From the NCBI RefSeq assembly GCF_900107255.1, contig NZ_FNPH01000002.1:372001-436000 (forward strand): a DNA stretch of 64,000 nucleotides, given 5' to 3'. The translations under genes were made by a program, and so were the position numbers. Position 1 is the stretch's first letter, and each line of letters opens with the position of its first letter. Origin of the DNA: Micromonospora pattaloongensis (GTDB taxonomy: Bacteria; Actinomycetota; Actinomycetes; Mycobacteriales; Micromonosporaceae). The notes below the pieces were generated by a model. It was not told the DNA's origin. It saw only the letters and a program-made list of their open reading frames with translations, and made no database searches. Below are positions 17,193-25,719 of this stretch, piece after piece.

Positions 17193-17977
17193 GCCGCGCG
17201 CAGCACTGGGATGTCGGCGCGTACGCGTTGGGAGTGCTCGACGAGGCCGACGCGGAGCGCTTCGAGGAGCACCTGGCGAGCTGCTGGGCCTGCGCCGCGG
17301 AGCTGGAGTCGATGCTCCCGGTCGTCGAGCTCCTCTCCGACGTCGACATCGACGAGCTGCAGGAGGCGGAGCCGGCCGGGCCCGACCGCCACATGCTGGA
17401 CCGGATGATCCGGGTGGTCGGCGAGGACCGACGCCACGCGCGCAGCCGCCGGGTGCTGGCGATCGCGGCGGGGGTCGTCGCCGCCGCGATGATCAGCGGG
17501 GCGTCGCTCTTCGCGGGGTCGCAGTGGTTCGGGGAGGCGCCGGCGAACGTGACGGCGCAACCGGAGCCGACGGCGCCCTCGGCCAGGCCGCCCGCGTGGC
17601 CCAACGGGTTGAACATCGGCGGACCGGAGCTGGCGGTGCCGGAGGGCGCCGAGCAGTTCACCGGGATCGACAAGAGCAGCGGCGTGCGTGCGGACCTGGT
17701 CCTGGAGGCGGCGGCGTGGGGCACGCAGATGTCGTTCGCCCTCAGCAAGCTGCCCGGACCGCTGCAGTGCCGGCTCGTGGTGATCCGGGCCTCCGGCACC
17801 GCGGAGGTGCTGTCGAGCTGGTCGGTGCCGGCCGCCGGGTACGGCACCGACCAGCAGCCGATGCCGCTGCTGCTGCAGGCCGCGACGGCCGCGCCGCGGG
17901 ACGACATCGACCGGGTGCAGGTGCAGGCGGTGGATGAGCAGGGTGTCGCGCGGGCGCTCGTGACGGTGCCCGTCTGA
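17189..17977 (+). CDS. Membrane anti-sigma factor with zinc-finger domain
   Basis: A 262-residue protein coupled by ATGA to the sigma gene. The N-terminal anti-sigma (ZAS-like) domain carries the HxxxCxxC motif (H28, C32, C35 in EEHLASCWAC). One membrane span follows (about 91-112, VLAIAAGVVAAAMISGASLF), then a Pro-rich linker and an extracellular domain of about 130 residues with two-strand-like repeats (LPGPLQCRLVVIRASG). The inner part would hold the sigma factor and the outer part would sense a signal. Release could be by redox at the zinc site or by proteolysis; the sequence does not show which. Confidence 0.88.
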   Translation: MSRAQHWDVGAYALGVLDEADAERFEEHLASCWACAAELESMLPVVELLSDVDIDELQEAEPAGPDRHMLDRMIRVVGEDRRHARSRRVLAIAAGVVAAAMISGASLFAGSQWFGEAPANVTAQPEPTAPSARPPAWPNGLNIGGPELAVPEGAEQFTGIDKSSGVRADLVLEAAAWGTQMSFALSKLPGPLQCRLVVIRASGTAEVLSSWSVPAAGYGTDQQPMPLLLQAATAAPRDDIDRVQVQAVDEQGVARALVTVPV

Positions 17978-17999
17978 CATAGCCCTTTGGGAAAGCCCG

Positions 18000-18038
18000 T
18001 TCGGGGGGCGTGCGGAATTGTGCCGTGCGTCCCCCGAA
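18000..18038 (+). terminator. Hairpin after the anti-sigma gene
   Basis: TTCGGGGGGCG at 18000-18010 pairs with CGTCCCCCGAA at 18028-18038 (one G-T wobble), and an outer GGGAA/TTCCC extends it. It probably ends the sigma/anti-sigma transcript. The rest of the gap up to the lipoprotein gene (18039-18280) must hold that gene's own promoter, but I see no clear boxes in it. Confidence 0.6.
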
Positions 18039-18280
18039 AGGTTCCCGCCAATCCAGGTTCGCGCCGATTCCCGAACCATTTCCGCCGTCGGTGGCAGACA
18101 CTACCCATGCCGCTGGCGACGTGCAACGTGCAGACCCCCGCGATCCCCTACACGCACCGCGGCTCCGATCGGTTCAACGATGGGGTGTGAGATTGTCCAC
18201 GGTCAATTACTAATCCGGCCGTCGCGGGCCGCGCGTACCTCCTGCCGACAGCCCGAACGTGGACGATTGAGGGAGCGCAC

Positions 18281-18916
18281 GTGGCACTCGTAAAGCGAAC
18301 CGTCATCCTCGCCGGCACGCTGGCGGCAATGACCCTGGCGGGGTGCGCGCCGGCGGGCTACAGCCCGGACGAGGCCGGGGCCGAGGCGCAGCCCGTCGCG
18401 AACGCCGCCGCCGAGGCGAGCCCGAGCGCCAGCGCGGCACCCGAGGCCGCCGAGGCGGCGGCCGACGTCGATCTCACCACCCGACTCGTCGGCAAGAGCG
18501 TGCCGCAGATGGGCAAGGTCGTGACCGACGACGAGGGCTGGACCCTCTACCGCTTCGACAAGGACACCGACGACCCGCCCACCTCGAACTGCTCCGGCGA
18601 CTGCGCGAAGGTCTGGCCGCCCGCGCTCACCGACGGCAGCCCGGAGATCGCCGGCATCTCGCCGGACAAGGTGGGCACGGTCAACCGGCCCGACGGCACC
18701 AAGCAGCTGACCATCGGCGGCTGGCCGGTCTATCGCTACGCGGGCGACACCAAGCCGGGGCAGTGGAAGGGCCAGGGCGTGGGCGCCACCTGGTTCGTGG
18801 TCGCGCCGGACGGCAAGAAGAACCTGGAATGCCTGCCCACCGGGACGCCGAAGGCGGTTCCCCCGCCGGCCGAGGGCGACAGCGCCGGCAGCAGCTCGGG
18901 TGGGTACAACTACTGA
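18281..18916 (+). CDS. Secreted lipoprotein with COG4315-type repeats
   Basis: A 211-residue lipoprotein. The signal peptide ends at C22 in the lipobox LAGC, followed by an Ala/Glu/Ser-rich linker to about residue 60. The domain has two copies of the secreted repeat of unknown function (PF03640): GWTLYRFDKDTDDPPTSNCSGDCAKVWPP and, shorter, GWPVYRYAGDTKPGQWKGQG with ATWFVVAPDG. In each, a WxLYxF/Y strand is followed by an Asp/Lys-rich turn. The first has the C-x3-C pair. The family is common in actinomycete envelopes and has no proven role. Its place behind an ECF sigma pair suggests it is a target of that sigma factor. Confidence 0.88.
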   Translation: MALVKRTVILAGTLAAMTLAGCAPAGYSPDEAGAEAQPVANAAAEASPSASAAPEAAEAAADVDLTTRLVGKSVPQMGKVVTDDEGWTLYRFDKDTDDPPTSNCSGDCAKVWPPALTDGSPEIAGISPDKVGTVNRPDGTKQLTIGGWPVYRYAGDTKPGQWKGQGVGATWFVVAPDGKKNLECLPTGTPKAVPPPAEGDSAGSSSGGYNY

Positions 18917-18927
18917 CGACTCCCGCC

Positions 18928-18989
18928 CGTACGACGCGGCGGCCGGTCGTTGCCAGGGAGGGCGCGGCCGGTCGTCGCCGCGTCGTACG
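18928..18989 (+). terminator. 14-bp perfect inverted repeat with long loop
   Basis: CGTACGACGCGGCG (18928-18941) and CGCCGCGTCGTACG (18976-18989) are perfectly complementary. The 34-base loop holds two copies of GGCCGGTCGT. It lies 11 bases after the lipoprotein stop and is a likely terminator. Confidence 0.65.
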
Positions 18990-19255
18990 TCGACCCGGCC
19001 GGCAGTGACCGAGAATCGATATCGGAACTACGCACCGCCACCGGCGGCGCCCCATTTCGTCGTCCGTTTTCGCCCGGCGTCCGAACTCCCGACATCGGCC
19101 GAACGGAGGATGCCGGCGGCTTTCCGGCCCCGACATAAGTTTCTTTTAACTGACGCCTAAGACTTCCGTATTTCGCGGGCGACACGTTGACGATTGTCCG
19201 CCCGCATCAATACGGTTTTGCCGAATCCTCAATCGATCGACCCGGAGGTGGACAG
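18990..19255 (+). other. Non-coding gap before the DUF4142 gene
   Basis: No convincing frame is seen. The stretch has a relatively AT-rich island at about 19135-19175 (AGTTTCTTTTAACTGACG...) that is unusual for this genome and probably holds the promoter of the next gene. I cannot assign -10 and -35 boxes with confidence. The ribosome site GGAGGT precedes the ATG at 19256. Confidence 0.4.
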
Positions 19256-20011
19256 ATGGTGTCGGCATCACGGCCGCGGCGCGCGATGCGTTGGGCGGCC
19301 GCCGTCGTCGCCGGACTCACGAGCGGCCTCGTCGGACTGGCTCCGGCGACAGCGGAGGCCGCGACCCGGGTGCCGGCGCGCGCGGCCGCCGGACCGCTCA
19401 CTTCCGCGGATCAGGACCTGCTGGTCAAGGTGCGGCTGGCCGGTTTGTGGGAGATGCCGGCCGGGCAGATGGCCGCGGAGAAGGGCTCCAACAAGCGGGT
19501 CCGCGAGATCGGCGCCGAGATCGCGAAGCAGCACGCGGAGCTGGACCGGCTCACGGTGGTGGCCGCCGGCAAGCTCGGGGTGCCGCTGCCGGACGAGCCC
19601 AACACGGACCAGCGGTTCTGGCTGCGGGAGATGACGGAGGCGTCCGGGCCACAGTTCGACACGATCTTCGTCGACCGGCTCCGCGCGGCGCACGGCAAGG
19701 TCTTCCCGGCGATCGCCAACGTCCGGGCCGGCACCCGCAACGACGTCGTCCGCGAACTGGCGCAGGCCGCCAACGGCTTCGTGCTCAACCACCTGACCAT
19801 GCTGGAGAGCACCGGGCTGGTCGACTACGAGGGCCTGCCGCGGCCGGCCGGCCCCGCCGGCGCGGTGTACACCAACGACGGCACGCTGCTGGAAGGGGCG
19901 GTCGCGCGGGCCAACGCCGACGGCATCAACGCCTCGATCATCACGATCGTGCTGGCCGCCGCGGTCGTCGCCGGCGTCATCGCGACGTTCCGTGTGATCC
20001 GCTCCCGTTGA
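19256..20011 (+). CDS. Secreted DUF4142 domain protein
   Basis: A 251-residue exported protein. A Sec or Tat-like signal (RPRRAMRWAAAVVAGLTSGLVG...) ends near residue 37. The DUF4142 (PF13628) ferritin-like helical domain follows: LTSADQDLLVKVRLAGLWEMPAGQMAAEKGSNKRVREIGAEIAKQH with the family HAELD, then TFVDRLRAAHGKVFPAIA-type helices. A C-terminal membrane span, ASIITIVLAAAVVAGVIATF, then RVIRSR, would anchor it outside the membrane. DUF4142 proteins resemble ferritin folds but their role is unknown. The next gene, a secreted protein, is 73 bases downstream and probably in the same transcript. Confidence 0.87.
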   Translation: MVSASRPRRAMRWAAAVVAGLTSGLVGLAPATAEAATRVPARAAAGPLTSADQDLLVKVRLAGLWEMPAGQMAAEKGSNKRVREIGAEIAKQHAELDRLTVVAAGKLGVPLPDEPNTDQRFWLREMTEASGPQFDTIFVDRLRAAHGKVFPAIANVRAGTRNDVVRELAQAANGFVLNHLTMLESTGLVDYEGLPRPAGPAGAVYTNDGTLLEGAVARANADGINASIITIVLAAAVVAGVIATFRVIRSR

Positions 20012-20084
20012 GCGGTACTTCGATTCTGCGTTTCGTTCGGACGGCCCCACCCCTCGCCGTCCGGGAAGGAAGAGGTGGCACCAC

Positions 20085-21059
20085 GTGAACAGATCACGAC
20101 GGCAGGACATGTCGTACGGCGCCGAGCGGCGGCGCGGGCGGATCGCGTCGACGAAGCCGCGCACCCGCATCGTCGCGGTGGCCGCGACGCTTGCCGTGTT
20201 CGGTGGCATCGTCGCCGTGACGCAGGTGTCCAACGCCGGCACCCGCGGCCAGCGCCCCCGTCCCCAGGCGTGCGCGACCCCCAACACCCCCGGCGGCACG
20301 GAGAGCCCGGCGCCGACGGTCGCGCCCGGCGCACCGAGCCCCGGCGCGAGCGCCGGGACGTACCGCGACCGGTCGGGCGCGCGGCACCACCTCGGCGACG
20401 GCCAGGGCACGTGGGGCCGGGGCGGCCGGCAACCGGTCACCTGCACCCCGGCCGCGCCGGCCAGCGGCAGCCCCGGCACGGGCAACCCGGGCACCGGCAA
20501 CCCCGGCGCCGGGCTGCAGATCCTCGGCAACAACTGCGACAACAGCCAGCGGCAGGCGCACGACGGCTTCCAGAACGGCGACCGGTGCGTGAGCACCGCG
20601 TTCGGTGAGGTCGGCAACGCCGAGCAGAACCCGACGCTGCTGATCTCGTCGGCGCCGCAGCGGGTCCGGGTCAACCAGGCGTTCACCATCCGGGTCAGCA
20701 CCCGCAACCTGGTCCGCGACCGGTTCCTCGCCGCGGGACAGGGCGGGTACTACAAGGAGAGCTCCTTCCTGACCGCCGAGGGCCTGGTCCGCGGCCACTT
20801 CCACAGCGCCTGCCGGATGCTGGCCAGCCGGCGCACCGCGCCCGACCCGGCGCCGGTGCCGGCGTTCTTCGTCGCGACCGAGGACGGCCAGGGCAGCGCG
20901 ACGCCGGACGAGGTGACCGTGCAGGTGCCGGGGCTGCCGCAGACCGGCATCGCGCAGTGCGCGGTCTGGGCCGGCGACGGTTCGCACCGGATTCCGATGA
21001 TGCAGCGCGCCAACCAGATCCCCGCGTTCGACGTCGTCCGGGTCACCGTGACCCGCTAG
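20085..21059 (+). CDS. Secreted protein of unknown function, Gly/Pro-rich linker
   Basis: A 324-residue protein that I cannot assign to a named family. After a basic N-terminus there is one hydrophobic segment (about 29-46, IVAVAATLAVFGGIVAVTQV) as signal or anchor. A low-complexity Pro/Gly/Ala region to about 145 holds repeats of PGTGN. The C-terminal 180 residues look folded, with six or more cysteines and beta-like strands such as LLISSAPQRVRVNQAFTIRVSTRNLVRDRF and EVTVQVPGLPQTG. It follows the DUF4142 gene closely; the two often appear as neighbours in related genomes as far as I recall. A surface or wall-binding role is plausible but unproven. Confidence 0.75.
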   Translation: MNRSRRQDMSYGAERRRGRIASTKPRTRIVAVAATLAVFGGIVAVTQVSNAGTRGQRPRPQACATPNTPGGTESPAPTVAPGAPSPGASAGTYRDRSGARHHLGDGQGTWGRGGRQPVTCTPAAPASGSPGTGNPGTGNPGAGLQILGNNCDNSQRQAHDGFQNGDRCVSTAFGEVGNAEQNPTLLISSAPQRVRVNQAFTIRVSTRNLVRDRFLAAGQGGYYKESSFLTAEGLVRGHFHSACRMLASRRTAPDPAPVPAFFVATEDGQGSATPDEVTVQVPGLPQTGIAQCAVWAGDGSHRIPMMQRANQIPAFDVVRVTVTR

Positions 21060-21077
21060 CGGCGGCTTCGCAGAGCC

Positions 21078-21166
21078 GGAACGGCACGTCCCCGCGACGT
21101 GCGGACGTCGCCACCCGTCACGTGGAGAGCCGGGTGGCGACGACGCACCGCGGGACGTGCCGTTCC
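21078..21166. repeat. Long compound palindrome in an intergenic gap
   Basis: Three stacked stems: GGAACGGCACGTCCCCGCG (21078-21096) with 21149-21166 (one-base bulge), GTGCG (21099-21103) with CGCAC (21144-21148), and GTCGCCACCCG (21107-21117) with CGGGTGGCGAC (21131-21141), around a 13-base loop. In total about 34 base pairs. It lies 18 bases after the stop of the secreted-protein gene and serves at least as a terminator, but it is far longer than needed. Confidence 0.75.
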
Positions 21167-21253
21167 CCCGCTCCCCACGGCCTGCCGTGACCTGCGCCGC
21201 GCCGGCGGCCCGCGCGGCGGCCGTGGCGACGGCCCGCGTGGCACAGTGTCCGG

Positions 21254-22174
21254 GTGACGCGGGCGGAGACGGTGCTGACCAGGAGGCTGAGGCCGCCCGA
21301 GGGCTACCACCTCGCCGGCACCGTCGGGCGGCTGGCGATGAACCGGCACGACCCGTGCGCCCGCGCCGTTGACGGCGCCTTCTGGTGGGCCACCCCCACC
21401 CCGGACGGTCCGGCCTCGCTGGCGCTGCGGGGCGACGGCGCGGAGGTGGTCGCGACCGGCTACGGCCCGGGGGCGGCGTGGGTGATCGAACACGCCGACG
21501 CGGTCGCCGGGCTGCGCGACGATCTCACCGGCTTCGCCGAGCTGGCCGCCGCGCACCCCGTCGTGGCCGAACTGGCTCGCACGCACCGGGGCCTCCGGTT
21601 CCCCACCACCGGACAGGTCTTCCCGCGGCTGCTGCGCGCGATCTTCGAGCAGAAGGTGACCGGGATCGAGGCCTACCGGGCGTACGCCGCGACCGTCCGA
21701 CGCTTCGGCACGCCGGCGCCGGGTCCGGTCGCCGCGCTCCGGCTGCCGCCCGCCCCGGCCGTGATCGCCGCCGCGCCGTACTGGGAGTTCCACCCGTTCG
21801 GCGTCGAACAGCGGCGTGCCGACACGGTGCGCCGGGCGGCCGCGCTCGCCGCCCGGCTCGAGGCGTGCGCCGACGCGGCCGAGGCGACCCGGCGGCTGAC
21901 CGCGATCCCCGGCATCGGCCCGTGGACCGCCGCCGAGGTGGTCCGGACCGCGTACGGCGACGCGGACGCGGTCAGCGTCGGGGACTACCACATCCCCAAC
22001 ATGGTCGCCTGGGCGCTGGCCGGCGAGGCCCGCGGCGACGACGCGCGGATGCTGGCGCTGCTGGAGCCGTTCACCGGACACCGGGGGCGGGTCTGCGTGC
22101 TGCTCGAGGTCGCCGGCCGGCACGCCCCGCGGTTCGGGCCGCGGCTCGCGCCGCGCTCCTTCGCGAAGTTCTGA
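21254..22174 (+). CDS. AlkA-type DNA-3-methyladenine glycosylase
   Basis: A 306-residue HhH-GPD base-excision glycosylase that removes alkylated bases from DNA. The N-terminal AlkA-like beta region (to about 110) precedes the helical core: RFPTTGQVFPRLLRAIFEQKVTGIEAY, the helix-hairpin-helix LTAIPGIGPWTAAEVV (about 215-230) and the catalytic Asp in DADAVSVGDYHIPN. No C-terminal iron-sulphur cysteines are seen, which fits AlkA rather than MutY/Nth. The GTG start is 195 bases after the secreted-protein gene, beyond the long palindrome. It is one of several DNA-repair genes in this window. Confidence 0.88.
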   Translation: MTRAETVLTRRLRPPEGYHLAGTVGRLAMNRHDPCARAVDGAFWWATPTPDGPASLALRGDGAEVVATGYGPGAAWVIEHADAVAGLRDDLTGFAELAAAHPVVAELARTHRGLRFPTTGQVFPRLLRAIFEQKVTGIEAYRAYAATVRRFGTPAPGPVAALRLPPAPAVIAAAPYWEFHPFGVEQRRADTVRRAAALAARLEACADAAEATRRLTAIPGIGPWTAAEVVRTAYGDADAVSVGDYHIPNMVAWALAGEARGDDARMLALLEPFTGHRGRVCVLLEVAGRHAPRFGPRLAPRSFAKF

Positions 22175-22240
22175 ACGAACGCGACGCATCGCGATCACCG
22201 GGGCATGGACGCGCGGCGCGCGGCGTGCGAGCATCACCAC

Positions 22241-22846
22241 ATGTCGACGGAGCTCGATGCCTCCGGGGCGCCGCTGCGCGAGCCCCCCGCCCCGGCGCGC
22301 CCCCGCCACGCCCGGCTGCCCTGGGTCGTCGCGATCCTGGCGGCCACCGTCTGCGCCGTGCTGATCGTGCAGCGCATCGACGCCGACGGCGGCCCCGCCG
22401 ACCTGCGCGGGCAGCTCGCGAGCCGGATGGTCACCGTGCTGGAGCAGACCCCACCGGATCAGCACCACGGCCACGGCGAGCACGTCAACCAGGCCACCGA
22501 GGGGCGGCCGCGCATCGTCTGCGGGGTGCGGGTGTTCGGCTTCGAGCCGGCCACGGCCGACCGCCTCGACGCGGTCCGCACGGTGTACGGGCACCACCTC
22601 TGCGCCGTCGCGCAGCCCGGGCTCGCCTGGGACGGGGCGGTCAAGCTCGTCGGGCCGCTGGTGCTGGACCTCTCCACCGACCCGCCGACGATCGAGGTCG
22701 CCGAGGCGAGCGCGACGGTGTCGTTCCGCGACCGGGTGCGGCAGCTGATCCCGGAGCGCTACCAGGAACAGGCCTTCCAGGAGTCCCTCGAGCCGGCGAC
22801 GATGACGGAGCTGCGGCGCCGCTACGACGAGGCGGCGCGCGGGTAG
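22241..22846 (+). CDS. Membrane-anchored protein of unknown function
   Basis: A 201-residue protein I do not recognise. The first 26 residues are Pro/Ala/Arg-rich and cytosolic, one membrane span follows (about 27-45, LPWVVAILAATVCAVLIV), and the rest is a soluble, probably external domain. That domain has two cysteines (IVCGVRVFGFEP and HHLCAVAQPG) able to form a disulphide, and the segment VKLVGPLVLDLSTDPPTIEV. An ATG at 22241 fits best; the in-frame one at 22205 would add a charged stretch with no domain. It is on the same strand as the glycosylase, 66 bases away. Confidence 0.75.
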   Translation: MSTELDASGAPLREPPAPARPRHARLPWVVAILAATVCAVLIVQRIDADGGPADLRGQLASRMVTVLEQTPPDQHHGHGEHVNQATEGRPRIVCGVRVFGFEPATADRLDAVRTVYGHHLCAVAQPGLAWDGAVKLVGPLVLDLSTDPPTIEVAEASATVSFRDRVRQLIPERYQEQAFQESLEPATMTELRRRYDEAARG

Positions 22847-22915
22847 CCGCACCCGGCGGGGCGCCATGGGCGCGCGTGCCCCGCTGACCTCGGTCGCAGA
22901 TGGTTGACTAGGCGG

Positions 22916-24004
22916 GTGCAGCTGCCGATCAACCCGCCGGTCGAGCCGATGCTCGCGAAGAGCGTTCCGGAGCTCCCGGCCGACGCGGGCATGACGTACG
23001 AGCCCAAGTGGGACGGCTACCGGTGCATCGTGTTCCGGGACGGCGACGAGGTGGAGCTCGCCAGCCGGGGCGGCAAGACGCTGACCCGCTACTTCCCCGA
23101 GGTGATCGCCGAGGCCCGGCGCCAACTGCCGCCCCGGTCGGCGATCGACGGCGAGCTGATCGTGATCCGCCGTGACGGCGCGGGCGGCGGGCCCCGACTG
23201 GACTTCGAGCTGCTCGGGCAGCGCATCCATCCGGCCGCGTCCCGGATCAACCTGCTCGCCGAGCAGACGCCCGCCTCATTCGTCGCGTTCGACCTGCTGG
23301 CGCTCGGCGACGAGCTGCTGGTCGACCAGCCGTTCACCCGTCGACGGGCGCTGTTGACCGAGGCGCTGGCCGGGGTGCGGCCCCCGATGCACGTCACGCC
23401 GACCACCACCGACCTCGACACCGCGCGGCGCTGGTTCGACCTCTTCGAGGGCGCCGGCCTGGACGGGGTGATCGCCAAGCCGGCCGACCTGCCGTACGCG
23501 CCGGGCAAACGCCTGATGTTCAAGGTCAAGCACGCCCGCACCGCCGACGTCGTGGTCGCCGGGTTCCGCTGGCACAAGTCCGGGCCGATCGTCGGCTCGC
23601 TCCTGCTCGGCCTGTACGACGACGCGGGCACCCTGCACCACGTCGGCGTCTCCGCCTCGTTCAGCGCGGCCCGCCGCGCCGAGCTCCTCGACGAGCTCGC
23701 TCCCTACCGGGCCGCCGCCGGCCACCCGTGGGTGCACGGCGACCACTCCAGCGGCCAACGCATCCCGGGCGGGCCGAGCCGATGGTCCGGGGCGAAGAAC
23801 CTGGAATGGGAGCCGGTGCGACCGGAGCTGGTGGCCGAGGTCGGCTACGACGCGATGGAGGGCGACCGGTTCCGGCACACCGCCCAGTTCGTGCGCTGGC
23901 GGCCCGACCGCGACCCCCGGTCCTGCCGCTACGACCAGCTCGACCGCCCCGTCCGCTTCGACGTGGAGCAGGTGCTGGCCGGCGACCCCAGCCCACGGGA
24001 GTGA
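22916..24004 (+). CDS. ligC: ATP-dependent DNA ligase, LigC-like
   Basis: A 362-residue ATP-dependent ligase. The lysine that takes AMP is K31 in the motif EPKWDGYR. Other nucleotidyltransferase motifs follow: SRGGK (III-like), AIDGELIV, FVAFDLLALG, LDGVIAKPADLPYAPGKR (IV region) and MFKVKHARTADVVVAGF (V). An OB-fold is at the C-terminus. This is the LigC type, a small ligase without the polymerase or nuclease parts of LigD. LigC-type ligases in mycobacteria take part in base excision and backup end joining. I chose GTG at 22916; a TTG 12 bases earlier is in frame. Confidence 0.92.
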   Translation: MQLPINPPVEPMLAKSVPELPADAGMTYEPKWDGYRCIVFRDGDEVELASRGGKTLTRYFPEVIAEARRQLPPRSAIDGELIVIRRDGAGGGPRLDFELLGQRIHPAASRINLLAEQTPASFVAFDLLALGDELLVDQPFTRRRALLTEALAGVRPPMHVTPTTTDLDTARRWFDLFEGAGLDGVIAKPADLPYAPGKRLMFKVKHARTADVVVAGFRWHKSGPIVGSLLLGLYDDAGTLHHVGVSASFSAARRAELLDELAPYRAAAGHPWVHGDHSSGQRIPGGPSRWSGAKNLEWEPVRPELVAEVGYDAMEGDRFRHTAQFVRWRPDRDPRSCRYDQLDRPVRFDVEQVLAGDPSPRE

Positions 24005-24010
24005 CCGACG

Positions 24011-24039
24011 GCCGGGCCGGACGCGACGGACGGCCCGGC
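24011..24039 (+). terminator. Perfect 9-bp GC hairpin after ligC
   Basis: GCCGGGCCG (24011-24019) and CGGCCCGGC (24031-24039) pair perfectly around an 11-base loop. It begins seven bases after the ligase stop and should separate it from the hydrolase gene. Confidence 0.6.
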
Positions 24040-24077
24040 GTCGAGCGCGTAGCCCGGAGCCAGGAAGATCACGGAGG

Positions 24078-25655
24078 ATGCTCGTGTCCCGTACCCACCG
24101 TCTGACGCTGGCGCTGCTCGCCGCGGTCACGCTGGTCGTGACCGGGTGCACCGCGCCGGTCTTCGCGCCGCGCACTCCGGCGCGTGAGGGCGCCGCACCG
24201 GGCGGCGCGACCCCGGCGTGGAAGCCCTGCCCGGAGGTGCCGCGGGACCTGGTGGGGCGGGGCGCGCCCGACATGACGTACGAGTGCGCCACGATCCGGG
24301 TGCCGGCGGACTGGAACGCCGGCGGCGGCAGCGGCGGCGGGGCGAGCGCCGCACCGGGCGGCGACTTCGAGATCGCGCTGCTGCGGGTGCGGTCCGGGCA
24401 CCAGCGGGACCGGATCGGGTCGCTGGTCATCAACCCCGGGGGCCCCGGCGGCTCCGGCATCGACACCGCGGTCTACCTCTCCTTCGGCCCGGCCTTCGGG
24501 GGCCTTCCCGACGAGGTCACCCAGCGCTTCGACATCGTCGGCTTCGACCCCCGCGGCGTCTCCCGGTCGAGCCCGGTCAAATGCGTCGCCGACGCCGACT
24601 GGGACGCCGCCTTCGGCTACGAGCCCGACCCGGCGACCAGGGAACAGTTCGACGGCCTGCTGGCGCTCAACAAGAAGATCGGCGAGCGGTGCGGCGCGCA
24701 GTACGGCGAGCGGCTCCGCCTCTACTCCACCGAGCAGGCCGCGCGCGACATGGACGCGGTCCGGGCCGCGGTCGGCGACGACAAGCTCACCTACCTCGGA
24801 TACTCGTACGGGACGCTGCTCGGGGCGGTGTACGCCCAGCTCTTCCCGCGTAACGTGCGCGCCTTCGTGCTGGACGGGGCGGTCGACCCGAAGCTCGACG
24901 TCGTGGCGGGCTCGGAGAGCCAGGCCAAGGGCTTCGAGCTCGCGTTCGGCAACTTCGACAAGTGGTGCGCGAGCACGCCGGCGCGGTGCCCGATCGCCCC
25001 GGACGCCCGCACGGCGGTGACCGACGCGATCGAGAAGGCCCGCACCTCGCCGGTCCACGGCGGCAACGGCCGGGACGCCACCGCCGGCTGGATCTTCTAC
25101 GCCGTGATCTCCTCGCTCTACACGGAGGCGGGCTGGCAGCAGCTCGCGCAGGCGATCGAGAGCCTGGAGGGCGGCGACCCGGGCAAGATCTTCGACCTGG
25201 CGGACGAGTACACCGGCCGCGAGAAGGACGGCCGGTACTCGAACCTGTTCGACGCCAACCTCGCGGTGAACTGCGCCGACGCGGGATCCGTGCCGAGCGT
25301 CGACCGGATCCGCGAGCTGCAGTCGAGCTGGCGCCGGAAGTATCCGCTCTTCGGTCCGGCGCTCGCCGTCGGCATGCTCAGCTGCGTCACCTGGCCCGGT
25401 CAGCGCGACCCGTACCCGACCGACGCGGCGACCGGGGCGCCGCCGGTGGTGGTGGTCGGGACCACCGGTGACCCGGCGACGCCGTACGAGCAGGCGCCGC
25501 GGCTCGCCAGGATGCTCCAGGTCGGCACGGTGCTGACCTGGGAGGGCGAGGGGCACACGGCGTACCCGCAGACGCGGTGCATCACCGAGGCCGTGAACCG
25601 GTACCTCATCGATCTGGCGGTGCCGCCGACCGGGCAGCGCTGCCCCGCACGCTAG
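24078..25655 (+). CDS. Secreted alpha/beta hydrolase, TAP-like peptidase
   Basis: A 525-residue exported hydrolase of the tripeptidyl-aminopeptidase (TAP) family. A lipoprotein signal ends at C24 in VVTGC. The oxyanion region is VINPGGPGGSGID, the nucleophile serine is in YLGYSYGTLLGAVYA, the acid Asp is in GTTGDPATPYEQA and the His is in GEGHTAYPQ, all in the TAP order with a C-terminal TAP domain. Streptomyces members cut short peptides from the N-terminus of secreted proteins; substrate here is unknown. It is convergent with the ABC operon. Confidence 0.9.
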   Translation: MLVSRTHRLTLALLAAVTLVVTGCTAPVFAPRTPAREGAAPGGATPAWKPCPEVPRDLVGRGAPDMTYECATIRVPADWNAGGGSGGGASAAPGGDFEIALLRVRSGHQRDRIGSLVINPGGPGGSGIDTAVYLSFGPAFGGLPDEVTQRFDIVGFDPRGVSRSSPVKCVADADWDAAFGYEPDPATREQFDGLLALNKKIGERCGAQYGERLRLYSTEQAARDMDAVRAAVGDDKLTYLGYSYGTLLGAVYAQLFPRNVRAFVLDGAVDPKLDVVAGSESQAKGFELAFGNFDKWCASTPARCPIAPDARTAVTDAIEKARTSPVHGGNGRDATAGWIFYAVISSLYTEAGWQQLAQAIESLEGGDPGKIFDLADEYTGREKDGRYSNLFDANLAVNCADAGSVPSVDRIRELQSSWRRKYPLFGPALAVGMLSCVTWPGQRDPYPTDAATGAPPVVVVGTTGDPATPYEQAPRLARMLQVGTVLTWEGEGHTAYPQTRCITEAVNRYLIDLAVPPTGQRCPAR

Positions 25656-25719
25656 CGCGCTGACGCCGCACTACCCCCGCGTTTACTGACCGTAAGCAGA
25701 GCAAAGGCGCGGAACCCCA

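Noticed and set aside
18039-18280. Small genes before the lipoprotein
   Set aside because: Frames of 67 to 91 codons overlap each other with no ribosome site or recognisable composition; they are best read as non-coding leader DNA.
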